From NCBI GenBank assembly GCA_018268995.1, contig JAFDVL010000095.1, positions 1-64,000 of the forward strand: a stretch of 64,000 nt of DNA, read 5' to 3'. Shown here piece after piece: positions 8,017 to 15,987 of the stretch. Positions within the stretch are counted from its first letter, which is position 1; every line of letters starts with the position of its first letter. Below the pieces are notes generated by a model that searched no databases, was not told where the DNA came from, and saw only the letters and a list, made by a program, of their open reading frames with translations. Position numbers and translations under genes: made by a program. The stretch comes from Acidobacteriota bacterium. GTDB lineage: Bacteria; Acidobacteriota; Blastocatellia; RBC074.

Positions 8017-8880
8017 ATGAAGTATTTAATCTTTGGTTATAAATTCTCAATCAAATATTTGTCTGTACCGATTCTCATCGCAAGTCTAACAACAATTACC
8101 CATAACCTGTACGCCAATAACATTTTCGCAACTACGGCTACTCCAGGTGTTCATTTTAGTCAGCAATCAAGACATCAGCTCTCGTCCTTGCAAAGGAATA
8201 AACTGATCTCAAGTTTGCAACGGATCACTGGTTGGCAGCAACTACGGATAGATGCGACAAATCGCTTGATGTTAGAACATCCCACGAAGTTTTCGGGCGG
8301 GTCTGTCTGGGCCCGGCGGGTGCTAAACGAAATCTTTCGTTCGGGGCATCGTTTTGTGATTGAAAGCCACGGGTCTTCACCGACAGTAAATTTTGGGCAG
8401 CTGGATGAAGGGACAAAGTATGCCGACGACCGGTCGGGCGTCAAACTTGATATTTATCATCTCCGGTTAGACTTTGATGATTTTGTAAATATGCAGGCGG
8501 GGCCGGAAGTGCGTGTTGCCTTTGATGAAGGCTTCACCTTTTTGCACGAGCTGTTGCACGGTCTGGGATTGCAGGATACCTCCATCCCAGAGGAAATCGG
8601 AGATTGCGAGCGAATCGTTAATCAAATGCGGGCGGAGTTAGGATTGCCACAGCGTGATCAATACATCGGGGACGTCTTACAAATCACCCCACGGGTTAAG
8701 GCCGTTCGCTTACGATTTAAAAGCCAGACTGCCGACAAGAAAAAAACAACACGTTGGAAAAAGCACTATCTTTTCTTTGCACTTAATTCAGGATACGAAC
8801 CAGATTGGAACCCACGCCAAGCTCCCTCGTCCTTATCGCCTGCGCAAAAAGAAAAACTGCTGACCTCTCTTTCAGAGTAG
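8017..8880 (+). CDS. Secreted HExxH metalloprotease-like protein
   Basis: 287 aa. An N-terminal hydrophobic segment (about 10-30, then YANN) looks like a signal peptide. HELLHGLGLQD at 177-187 gives the zinc-binding HExxH followed by GLG, as in metzincin-like and related metallopeptidases. The third ligand cannot be assigned with certainty. The N-terminal part (SSLQRITGWQQLRID) and LKLDIYHLRLDFDDF-type strands do not let me name a family. A frame start exists at 7999, but GGGAGAC eight bases before the ATG at 8017 decides the start. Its stop is 15 bp from the stop of the convergent zinc-ribbon gene. The divergent sigma-54 activator may control it, which is inference from position only. Confidence 0.7.
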   Translation: MKYLIFGYKFSIKYLSVPILIASLTTITHNLYANNIFATTATPGVHFSQQSRHQLSSLQRNKLISSLQRITGWQQLRIDATNRLMLEHPTKFSGGSVWARRVLNEIFRSGHRFVIESHGSSPTVNFGQLDEGTKYADDRSGVKLDIYHLRLDFDDFVNMQAGPEVRVAFDEGFTFLHELLHGLGLQDTSIPEEIGDCERIVNQMRAELGLPQRDQYIGDVLQITPRVKAVRLRFKSQTADKKKTTRWKKHYLFFALNSGYEPDWNPRQAPSSLSPAQKEKLLTSLSE

Positions 8881-8895
8881 GTTGTTTTTATTCTT

Positions 8896-9381
8896 TTATG
8901 AGCTGACGCGTAGTGTGTTCGATGACACTGTGTGGTGGTTCGATTTCTGCTGTTTTAACGGCGGTGGCGGAAGCTGTGAGGCTTGTGCCGGCGGGAAGTA
9001 CACAGGTTGGGCATATGTCTCTGTTGGCAAAACTTTTTGTGTGATTGTGGGTCGGTCCTCACAGAAAAGGCGTGCATATAGCATCCAACAGACCCCGGCG
9101 ATGAAAAGTGTGATCGGGACAATTAACGGAGCCAGATTTTCAGGAATCGCACACAACGCTGCAAACAACGGGAATGAGATAAAACTGGAAATCAGGATCT
9201 TGGCTCCTTTGCGCATTTCACGTTGCTTCAGGGTTGGTGTGGCAGGCACCGGGGCTGTTTGTGTCGGTAAAATGCCCTCGTTGGCAACCAGGTGAGCAAC
9301 ACCATCCAGGCGCATTCCGCAACTGGCGCAAAATCGTACGGCATTGGAAGCAGGTTTTTGGCCACATCTGGGACAGAACAT
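8896..9381 (-). CDS. Zinc-ribbon membrane protein
   Basis: 161 aa. The N-terminus has a double zinc ribbon, CPRCG (3-7) and CASCG (18-22), common at the start of small bacterial membrane proteins. A hydrophobic region at about 63-105 gives two transmembrane segments (ISSFISFPLFAALCAIP and LIVPITLFIAGVCWMLYA). The C-terminal tail is Pro/Gln-rich and probably unstructured. No enzymatic motif is visible. A function cannot be given. Confidence 0.75.
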   Translation of the reverse strand: MFCPRCGQKPASNAVRFCASCGMRLDGVAHLVANEGILPTQTAPVPATPTLKQREMRKGAKILISSFISFPLFAALCAIPENLAPLIVPITLFIAGVCWMLYARLFCEDRPTITQKVLPTETYAQPVYFPPAQASQLPPPPLKQQKSNHHTVSSNTLRVSS

Positions 9382-9432
9382 ACAGAACCTCTTGTCAGGA
9401 AGATTTGGAGCGCAACTGCCTGCTACGAAAAT

Positions 9433-10140
9433 TTAACGGGCAAAGTTCGCCGCAAGAAATGTCAGAATCGCCTGTAGCGATTCCGTCGGCCTATGTTGCA
9501 ACACAAAATGCGAAGCATCAATCTCCGCGTAGCTTGCCTGCGGATAGAGTCGTACGATTTCCTTCCAATTCCGAGCTTGCACCAGTAGGTCACGCTTCGC
9601 GCGTAAATAAAGCAGTGGCACAAGGCAGCGCTGCAATTGTGCTTGTACATTTACTCTCATCACCTGCGAAAAGCGGTCAGCCAACACCTCTGGCTGAACA
9701 GATTTACTCTGTTCAATTAACTCGTGAATGACAGTTGCTTCACAATCCCACATCGCTGCGGCGTATCGCACAAAAGAATGGGGCAGGCGAAACCGAAACC
9801 AAAATGGGTGGTTGAAAAACTGAATCCATTGCAGCACTGGCGGAGCTGGATTACTGACAAACGAAGCACAGAGTACCAGTGCTTTCAGGTTGTGAGGATG
9901 TTCTGCCGCAATTTCGATTGCAATCGGCCCTGAAAAAGACTCTGCAATCAACACGTATGGATCAGTAGCCGGAAGGGCGCTGAATGCCTGAGCCTTGAGT
10001 TGTTCATACGATAATTTTATATCGCGTGGATAGGCCACAAACGACGCAGTAAGGCCCGGCGGCAGCTGCTTGAGAAACGGTGTAAACAGTTGTCCTGTAC
10101 CATCTAACCCCGGCAGCAATACGAAATGATGAATGCTCAT
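9433..10140 (-). CDS. Alpha/beta hydrolase
   Basis: 235 aa. HHFVLLPGLDGTG is the oxyanion-side strand and loop. LIAESFSGPIAIEIA carries the nucleophile elbow with Ser in an S-x-S-x-G variant of G-x-S-x-G. RAKRDLLV supplies the acid and DASHFVLQ the catalytic His. The overall type is a small soluble hydrolase of unknown substrate. A longer frame runs to 10293, but the ATG at 10140 overlaps the stop of the upstream gene by four bases (ATGA), so I choose it and infer translational coupling with the YdjM-like protein. Confidence 0.85.
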   Translation of the reverse strand: MSIHHFVLLPGLDGTGQLFTPFLKQLPPGLTASFVAYPRDIKLSYEQLKAQAFSALPATDPYVLIAESFSGPIAIEIAAEHPHNLKALVLCASFVSNPAPPVLQWIQFFNHPFWFRFRLPHSFVRYAAAMWDCEATVIHELIEQSKSVQPEVLADRFSQVMRVNVQAQLQRCLVPLLYLRAKRDLLVQARNWKEIVRLYPQASYAEIDASHFVLQHRPTESLQAILTFLAANFAR

Positions 10141-10676
10141 CGCCTGGCAGAAAAGCGATTGATTACTGATGCCCCAATCGCTAAAAGAAGCGCTGGAATC
10201 CACATCCAGAAAATTTCCGTCAACAAAACCAAAGCTCCCCAGCGCGAAAAGAACCGGCTGATGCCGATTGGCGAAACCTGAATGGGACGCCACGGCAGAA
10301 AGTATCGTGTATTGTCGAACGGCGCAAAGAAGGCTACGCCCAATCCTCCATTGGTTAGCGCATCAAACACGCCATGCGATGCAGTACAGAGAAACAGAAA
10401 AATCAAACAGGCCGATTTTGAGACTTCCTCTCGTTGCTGCGCAAACACATAAACAAGGATCACGCTCAGAATCGCTGCAAACAGCAGAGAATGGGTAAAA
10501 CCGCGATGTCCAAACACGTCACCATAGCTCACGCCAAAGGCGAATCCAATAACATCAAAATCCGGCACAATCGTGCAAATCGTACCGATCCAAAACATCC
10601 AGCGCGGAACACCGAATCTTTGCAAGACGGGCAGTAAACCTACGGCAACGGCAGGGTGGGAAATAATAGATGGCAT
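10137..10676 (-). CDS. YdjM/YbcI-type membrane-bound metal-dependent hydrolase family protein
   Basis: 179 aa with four to five hydrophobic segments. Conserved motifs of this membrane family are present: ISHPAVAVGL at the start, IVPDFDVIGF, HRGFTHSLL near residue 57, and TASHGVFDALTNGGLGV. His and Asp residues in these motifs are the presumed metal ligands. The biochemical role of the family is poorly known (E. coli YdjM is LexA-controlled). It is coupled by a 4-bp overlap to the hydrolase gene downstream. Confidence 0.85.
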   Translation of the reverse strand: MPSIISHPAVAVGLLPVLQRFGVPRWMFWIGTICTIVPDFDVIGFAFGVSYGDVFGHRGFTHSLLFAAILSVILVYVFAQQREEVSKSACLIFLFLCTASHGVFDALTNGGLGVAFFAPFDNTRYFLPWRPIQVSPIGISRFFSRWGALVLLTEIFWMWIPALLLAIGASVINRFSARR

Positions 10677-10729
10677 AGCTCCAAAATTGAATTGTAAGTG
10701 ATGAGGGCAAAAGCTGGAGCGAGCTCTAT

Positions 10730-11146
10730 TTAAGCAGACTTCTGTGCTTTCACCAAATCAAGAAGATACTCCAGGCCAATTCCGCTGAGGCTACCGACAA
10801 CGTAGCAGGCCAAATCACTCCACAGAAAACCAAAGCCGAGCGCTAATCCGCCCAATCGTGTTTGCCGAATGGCGTCAATCCACGGTGCGTGATAAAGCTG
10901 ACTGAGTTCGATACATACCGCAAAGCCAAAAGCCAATGCCGCCACGCGCCAGGTCGAAAGTCGAGGGAAGAGAAATCCAAAACCGAGAAACGCTGTCAGT
11001 GCCCACAGCGTGTCGCCTGCATATTCGCTGATGAAATCGGGCAAATAGGGTTGAAATGATTTTGTACGGGATGCAAGCCCCAGCGCAATCACCACTGCAA
11101 TGAACAAGGCATATCTAAGGCGTGGTCTGGGGGGCATTTCAGCCAT
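10730..11146 (-). CDS. DUF2809-type small membrane protein
   Basis: 138 aa with about four transmembrane segments. ALGLASRTKS, AGDTLWALTAFLGFGF and ELSQLYHAPWIDAIR match the conserved pattern of DUF2809 membrane proteins, whose function is unknown. A longer frame to 11233 would extend into the long inverted repeat at 11162-11234, so I start at the ATG at 11146 (MAEMPPRP). The repeat therefore sits in its leader. Confidence 0.78.
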   Translation of the reverse strand: MAEMPPRPRLRYALFIAVVIALGLASRTKSFQPYLPDFISEYAGDTLWALTAFLGFGFLFPRLSTWRVAALAFGFAVCIELSQLYHAPWIDAIRQTRLGGLALGFGFLWSDLACYVVGSLSGIGLEYLLDLVKAQKSA

Positions 11147-11161
11147 GTGAATTCTGCGCTT

Positions 11162-11234
11162 GATGTACAACAAACATCCTGTTTGTTGCTCCGTATTATT
11201 TTCGGCGCAGCAAACAAGATGTTTGCTGTACATC
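11162..11234. repeat. Paired palindromes forming a 32-bp inverted repeat (REP/BIME-like)
   Basis: Arms 11162-11193 and 11203-11234 match at 28 of 32 positions around a 9-nt loop. Each arm is itself a small palindrome: CAACAAACA-TCC-TGTTTGTTG in the left arm and CAGCAAACA-AGA-TGTTTGCTG in the right. The arms differ by paired changes that keep each small stem. It begins directly at the stop codon of the YdcF-like gene and precedes the DUF2809 gene. The pairing of two inverted short palindromes is the architecture of bacterial interspersed mosaic elements. Confidence 0.75.
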
Positions 11235-11878
11235 TATTTCATTAAATGCTTGTCATAGCCAAGCGCCACAAGCTTTTTATATGTTTCCCAGATTTCATTG
11301 GGAATTTCTTGTTCAATTTGAAAGCCAAGGCTTGGATAGAATTTGATGCGCTGCAAATCACCAACCATAATGTTGATGACTTTATCTTTTGGTAGTAACT
11401 CGTTTGGGTATTCAGAAAAGGGAATGGGTGGTGAGGCAACCAGTGCCTCTTTTTCCGGCCAGCGCTGGCGGAAGGTCGCGAATGCGCGCCGTTCCATATA
11501 AGGCTTTTGCACCAGGATGATCCTTGCCGGATCAATCTTCTGTGCTGCCAGAACACGGCGGCTGAATTCAATGTTTTCGCCTGTGTTCGTGGATTCCGGT
11601 TCTCGCAAGATCGCTGCGGCGGGCACACCTTTTTGCAGGGCGATGTCGGCAAATACTTCCGCTTCCGGTTTGGTAAATTGATCTTTGGTCAATGCGCCGA
11701 CGTTGCCAGAAAACATCAAAAGTGGCGCGAACCCTTGTAAATACAGGTCAGCGGCGTATTCCGCGACGCGAATATCATTGCTGCCGAGTGCCAGGATGAG
11801 GTCAGATGGGTGGAGCGTGTGGTTGAGGTGATGATAGTCCCAAATCAGTTGGGCGAGTTGGTCAATAGAATTATTCAT
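11234..11878 (-). CDS. YdcF-like protein (DUF218 family)
   Basis: 214 aa. SDLILALGSNDIRVAEYAADL, LLMFSGNVGALT, REPESTNTGENIEFSR and ILVQKPYMERRAFATF follow the pattern of the YdcF/DUF218 family. E. coli YdcF binds S-adenosylmethionine, but the enzymatic role is unsettled. It is cytosolic, with no signal or membrane segment. The gene follows glpK on the same strand after 72 bp containing an inverted repeat, and its stop touches the REP-like pair. Confidence 0.85.
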   Translation of the reverse strand: MNNSIDQLAQLIWDYHHLNHTLHPSDLILALGSNDIRVAEYAADLYLQGFAPLLMFSGNVGALTKDQFTKPEAEVFADIALQKGVPAAAILREPESTNTGENIEFSRRVLAAQKIDPARIILVQKPYMERRAFATFRQRWPEKEALVASPPIPFSEYPNELLPKDKVINIMVGDLQRIKFYPSLGFQIEQEIPNEIWETYKKLVALGYDKHLMK

Positions 11879-11895
11879 GGCTGGAAAAACAAGAA

Positions 11896-11943
11896 GCGGA
11901 TGATGCGGATATACGCTGAGCTACGAAAATCCGTGTCATCCGC
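11896..11943. terminator. Inverted repeat downstream of glpK
   Basis: 15-bp arms 11896-11910 (GCGGATGATGCGGAT) and 11929-11943 match at 13 of 15 positions. On the minus strand the stem is followed by TTCTTGTTTTTCC, as expected of a terminator for glpK. The word composition (ATCCGTGTCATCCGC) also resembles dispersed simple-word repeats. Confidence 0.5.
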
Positions 11944-11950
11944 ATTTCAT

Positions 11951-13432
11951 TTACGATCTTGTTTGTTTGACGGCTTGTTGCCAACCTGCATACAACGCTT
12001 CCCGCTCAGGTTTCTTCATCTTTGGCTCGAAGCGTTTTTCCTGTTGCCATTGCGAGGCAATTTCCTTGTCGTTTTTCCAATATCCAACGGCTAATCCTGC
12101 CAAATACGCCGCTCCGAGCGCGGTTGTTTCTGTCACGACCGGACGCACGACGGGAATTCCCAGAATGTCGGCTTGGAATTGACAGAGGAAATCGTTGCGT
12201 GTTGCGCCACCGTCAACGCGGAGTTCTTTGGCCTTAATGCCAGAATCTTTTTGCATGCATTCGATGACATCACGAGTTTGATAGGCCATTGCCTCCAGCG
12301 CAGCGCGCACGATGTGGGCACGGGTGGCTCCGCGTGTCAGGCCGACAATTGCGCCGCGTGCGTTCATATCCCAATAGGGTGCGCCGAGGCCGACGAAGGC
12401 AGGCACGAAGTACACGCCGTTGGTGTCGTTGACAGATTTAGCCAGCGCTTCGGTTTCAGAGGCATTGACGATCATTCCTAAACCGTCACGCAACCATTGC
12501 ACCGCAGCTCCGGCCACGAAGACGCTGCCTTCCAGCGCGTACTCGGTTTTATTGTTCTTGCGCCAAGCAATCGTCGTCAGCAGTCCGGTTTTTGACGGCG
12601 TCCCTTTTTCACCTGTATTCATCAACATGAAACATCCGGTGCCATAAGTGTTTTTCATCATGCCGGGTTTGAAGCAGGCTTGTCCAAACAGGGCGGATTG
12701 CTGATCGCCAGCGATGCCCGCAATCGGAATCGCTGCGCCGAATAGCGACGGATCGGTCATCGCATAAAGTTCAGACGAGGATTTCACTTCAGGCAGGAGC
12801 GATTCTGGAATATTTAGTTTCTCCAGAATTTCTTTGTCCCACTTTTGCTGATGAATGTTGTAAAGCAATGTGCGCGAGGCGTTGGACACATCTGTGACGT
12901 GGGTGGTGCCGCCACTCAATTTGTTGATGAGCCAGGTGTCAATGGTGCCAAATGCCAGATTCCCGGCCTCCGCTTTTTTACGCGCTCCTTTCACATTGTC
13001 TAATATCCACGCGACTTTGGTGCCGGAAAAATAGGCGTCAGTGACGAGTCCGGTTTTGCGCCGAATAACCTTGTCGAAATTCTCGGCCTTGAGTTTGTCG
13101 CAGAGCGGCGCTGTCCGGCGGCATTGCCAGACAATCGCGTTGTAAATTGCCGTTCCGGTTTTGCGATCCCACACAACGGTTGTTTCGCGCTGGTTCGTGA
13201 TGCCAATCGCGGCTACGTCGGTGGCTTTGATTTGGGCATCCGCGATGACCTGACGTGCGCAATTGAGTTGTGATTGCCAGATGGCTTCGGGGTTGTGTTC
13301 GACCCAACCACCCTTGGGGAAAATCTGAGGAAATTCCTGTTGTGCAACGCCGATGATTTTTCCGGCTTTGTCAAAGAGAATGGCGCGGGACGAAGTGGTT
13401 CCCTGATCCAGCGCTAGGATGTATTTCGACAT
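11951..13432 (-). CDS. glpK: Glycerol kinase
   Basis: 493 aa, the normal length for GlpK. It phosphorylates glycerol with ATP to sn-glycerol-3-phosphate in the cytosol. The N-terminal ALDQGTTSSRAILFD is the first phosphate loop of the FGGY fold. NQRETTVVWDRKTG, IVWQCRRTAPLCD, GTIDTWLINKLSGG with DVSNASRTLLYNI, AGDQQSALFGQACF, GTGCFMLMNTG, GLGAPYWDMNARG and VDGGATRNDFLCQFQADIL are all canonical. No glpF or glpD is adjacent. It lies 21 bp downstream of an uncharacterised membrane-protein gene and may share its transcript. Confidence 0.97.
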   Translation of the reverse strand: MSKYILALDQGTTSSRAILFDKAGKIIGVAQQEFPQIFPKGGWVEHNPEAIWQSQLNCARQVIADAQIKATDVAAIGITNQRETTVVWDRKTGTAIYNAIVWQCRRTAPLCDKLKAENFDKVIRRKTGLVTDAYFSGTKVAWILDNVKGARKKAEAGNLAFGTIDTWLINKLSGGTTHVTDVSNASRTLLYNIHQQKWDKEILEKLNIPESLLPEVKSSSELYAMTDPSLFGAAIPIAGIAGDQQSALFGQACFKPGMMKNTYGTGCFMLMNTGEKGTPSKTGLLTTIAWRKNNKTEYALEGSVFVAGAAVQWLRDGLGMIVNASETEALAKSVNDTNGVYFVPAFVGLGAPYWDMNARGAIVGLTRGATRAHIVRAALEAMAYQTRDVIECMQKDSGIKAKELRVDGGATRNDFLCQFQADILGIPVVRPVVTETTALGAAYLAGLAVGYWKNDKEIASQWQQEKRFEPKMKKPEREALYAGWQQAVKQTRS

Positions 13433-13453
13433 GGTTCGTTCACCTCAAGATAA

Positions 13454-14503
13454 TTAGCGGTTATGCTCTGCTTGCAATAATTCTGCTCTGAACTTTAATA
13501 CCTCTTCCGGTGAGCGCCCGGAAGTGCGAATGGAAATAACTTTCTTCAGCATATCAAACCAAAATGGCGCGCCCAAAGAAGCCGCGCAAATAGTGAGTAA
13601 TAAGCCCAGAATCTTACTGATGAATTTGATTGTGCTGGTTGTCCAATCGGTTTCCGCTTCCCAGCCCATCGGAAAACCAAATTGGCGCAGTCCGGTCATT
13701 TGTGTTTTCAGCTCCTCAAACTTTTTCTTGGTGTCTTCGGGGGACGCCTGAGTTGAAGAGGGCGTGAGCACAAGTGGTTGGGTAATTTGTTTTTCTGCGG
13801 CGGCCACGATGGAGGCGCGCAAGGCTGCATTCGTCGCAAAACTATGAGCGACCGAAATCGTATCCACGTTGAGAACGATGGTGAGCGCCGCTGCTGTCAA
13901 TAAACTCCAAAGTTGTGTTTTACGTTTGTACCAGCCTGTCACGCGTTCCATCGTTTGATTGAACCATTCTTCCAGATTGGCTTGTAGATGTTTGAGCGGG
14001 TCTCCTCCGTGGATCTGTGCCCTGGCCTCTGCATCGTTAATCAGCAGATGCAGAATTTGTTTGAGTTCATCATTGATCGGCCATTCGGGATTTTTTTTGT
14101 TCAGTGCTTTTCGTAAATCATCCAATGTCAGAGTGCCAGGGGTTTTATGTGCTGGCGCAAATTTATCCAGGAGCGTTAAGACGAACGTTCGCGGCGGAAT
14201 GTAGGATGGATATTTGTTCTCTTTGAAGAACAAATTCAACAGGGGCAGCTCCACAAATTTTTGCATCAAGCCCCCGCCCGACCCTTTGGCAAGGCTTTTG
14301 ATTAGAGGGTGAGCATAAAAATGCTGCAACAACTCTTGTTGATTTTCGCCTCGCAATAAAACCTGCACGCCTTGCCGGAGGTTTTCTGCTCGCGAGTTGC
14401 CAAACATGGCGAACAATTCATTCAATGTGCTGCAAATCAGGCCTAATAACAGGTAAACAAAAATCAGCCCAATCGCAATTTCAAGGATCGCAGAACCAAA
14501 CAT
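13454..14503 (-). CDS. Uncharacterised membrane protein with three hydrophobic segments
   Basis: 349 aa. The N-terminal segment (about 5-27, AIGLIFVYLLLGLICSTLNE) is a transmembrane helix with conserved-looking small and charged residues. A second helix lies at about 195-215 and a third near 300-320 (ILGLLLTICAASLGAPFWFDML). The large middle is soluble and helical. FYAHPLI and LGAPFWFDMLKKV are motifs I have seen in a widespread family of unknown function. A strong ribosome site AAAGGAGG lies before the ATG. The antiporter gene is divergent from it, and glycerol kinase follows it closely. Confidence 0.7.
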   Translation of the reverse strand: MFGSAILEIAIGLIFVYLLLGLICSTLNELFAMFGNSRAENLRQGVQVLLRGENQQELLQHFYAHPLIKSLAKGSGGGLMQKFVELPLLNLFFKENKYPSYIPPRTFVLTLLDKFAPAHKTPGTLTLDDLRKALNKKNPEWPINDELKQILHLLINDAEARAQIHGGDPLKHLQANLEEWFNQTMERVTGWYKRKTQLWSLLTAAALTIVLNVDTISVAHSFATNAALRASIVAAAEKQITQPLVLTPSSTQASPEDTKKKFEELKTQMTGLRQFGFPMGWEAETDWTTSTIKFISKILGLLLTICAASLGAPFWFDMLKKVISIRTSGRSPEEVLKFRAELLQAEHNR

Positions 14504-14698
14504 ACAAACCTCCTTTCGGGGGGCGATAAGCTAAGACGCTGGACTTTACTGATTCTTGCAACAAGCGCCTTGGACGGCGATACTGTGGATGCTCATGAAA
14601 CTTGCTTGTTTGTTGCGGCGATACTTTTTCTCTCGCCGTTCATTTTGTCAACTGCTTGATCCATCAGCGGAAAAATAATCTTTGTGCTAACCAATTGT

Positions 14699-15925
14699 AT
14701 GACGAACTTTACCCCATTATTAGTGTTGGCAGCAGATGCGCACACACAACTTTTGTTCACGCTTTTCGTCATGTTTGTTGCCGCAAAACTGTTTGCTGAA
14801 ATCTTTGAGCGATTGCGCCAGCCTGCTGTGGCGGGCGAGATTCTGGCTGGCGTTCTCATCGGCCCCAGCGTGTTGAACTGGGTGCAGCCAAGCGAGCTGA
14901 CCGCAACTTTGTCGGAAATCGGTGTCATCTTTTTGCTCTTCTTTGTTGGGCTGGAAACCAAGCCCGCAGACATTTTTCGCGTCGGATTTCGCGCGACGAT
15001 GGTGGCGGTGTTAGGCGTGATCTTTCCGTTCATTGCGGGCTATGCAATGTTTCGGTTTTGGGGACAAACCAACATCGAATCTATTTTCGTTGGTGCGGCA
15101 ATGGTTGCCACCTCAGTTGGAATCACGGCGCGGGTGTTAGGGCAGATGAAAGTGTTGAGCGCAGAAACCAGTCGCATCATCCTGGGCGCAGCGGTCATTG
15201 ATGACATTCTGGGGCTGCTGATTCTGGCCGTTGTCAGCAGCATGGCCAAAGGCGGCGTGAACTACTGGCATATCGGCACGACCGCCGCGCTGGCCATTGG
15301 GTTTACCTTGCTGATTGCGTTGGTAGGCGCGCGCACCGTCAATAAAATCCGCCATCGCGTAGAGAATTTGCGCGTCGGCCAATCTTATCTGGTCTTTGGC
15401 TTTGCGGTCTGTTTGGGACTAGGTTTGATCGCAAGTTACATCGGCGTTGCGGCAATCATCGGTGCATTTCTTGCCGGGATGGCGTTGTCAGAATCAGCTG
15501 AAGGCACAGATATGCCGCTCCAGGCCGAAGCGGTGACAGAATTCCTGCTGCCATTTTTCCTCACCAGCATCGGCATGCAACTAAACCTGAGTGCAATGGC
15601 GAATGGCAGCGTCATCACGCTGGCAATTCTGATTACGCTGTTGGCGTGCATTACGAAAATCCTTGGCTGCGGCTTAGCGGTTTTCAAGATGGGCAGTAAG
15701 AAAGCTTTACAAGTTGGGGTTGGCATGATGCCACGCGGTGAGGTTGGGATTGTTGTTGCCCAGATCGGCCTCGGACTGGGAACAATTGGCGATGCGGCGT
15801 ATGGGGTTGTCTTGGTGATGGCTATCGCCACAACTTTACTTGCGCCTCCATTGCTGGTGCCGTTGTACAAGGGTGAAGCGCAAACCGATGAAGAAACATT
15901 TGTGCCGCTGAGTCCGTTGGGATAA
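14699..15925 (+). CDS. Cation:proton antiporter, CPA2/Kef-NapA type
   Basis: 408 aa, all membrane, about 12-13 helices. Signature features are RQPAVAGEILAGVLIGPSVL, LLFFVGLETK, and AAVIDDILGLLILAV with the adjacent Asp pair of the CPA2 transport site. MATSVGITARVL and MMPRGEVGIVVAQIGLGLG near the end are also typical. There is no C-terminal TrkA-N or USP domain, so it is a minimal transporter of Na+ or K+ against protons. A GTG at 14684 is an alternative start. Neither start has a clear ribosome site, and I use the ATG at 14699 because the transporter helices begin soon after. Confidence 0.88.
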   Translation: MTNFTPLLVLAADAHTQLLFTLFVMFVAAKLFAEIFERLRQPAVAGEILAGVLIGPSVLNWVQPSELTATLSEIGVIFLLFFVGLETKPADIFRVGFRATMVAVLGVIFPFIAGYAMFRFWGQTNIESIFVGAAMVATSVGITARVLGQMKVLSAETSRIILGAAVIDDILGLLILAVVSSMAKGGVNYWHIGTTAALAIGFTLLIALVGARTVNKIRHRVENLRVGQSYLVFGFAVCLGLGLIASYIGVAAIIGAFLAGMALSESAEGTDMPLQAEAVTEFLLPFFLTSIGMQLNLSAMANGSVITLAILITLLACITKILGCGLAVFKMGSKKALQVGVGMMPRGEVGIVVAQIGLGLGTIGDAAYGVVLVMAIATTLLAPPLLVPLYKGEAQTDEETFVPLSPLG

Positions 15926-15987
15926 AACGAAACCAAGAGAAAAAGGCAGAGAGAAGTTGCGCGCTGACCATCCCCCTTTGTTCTGTC

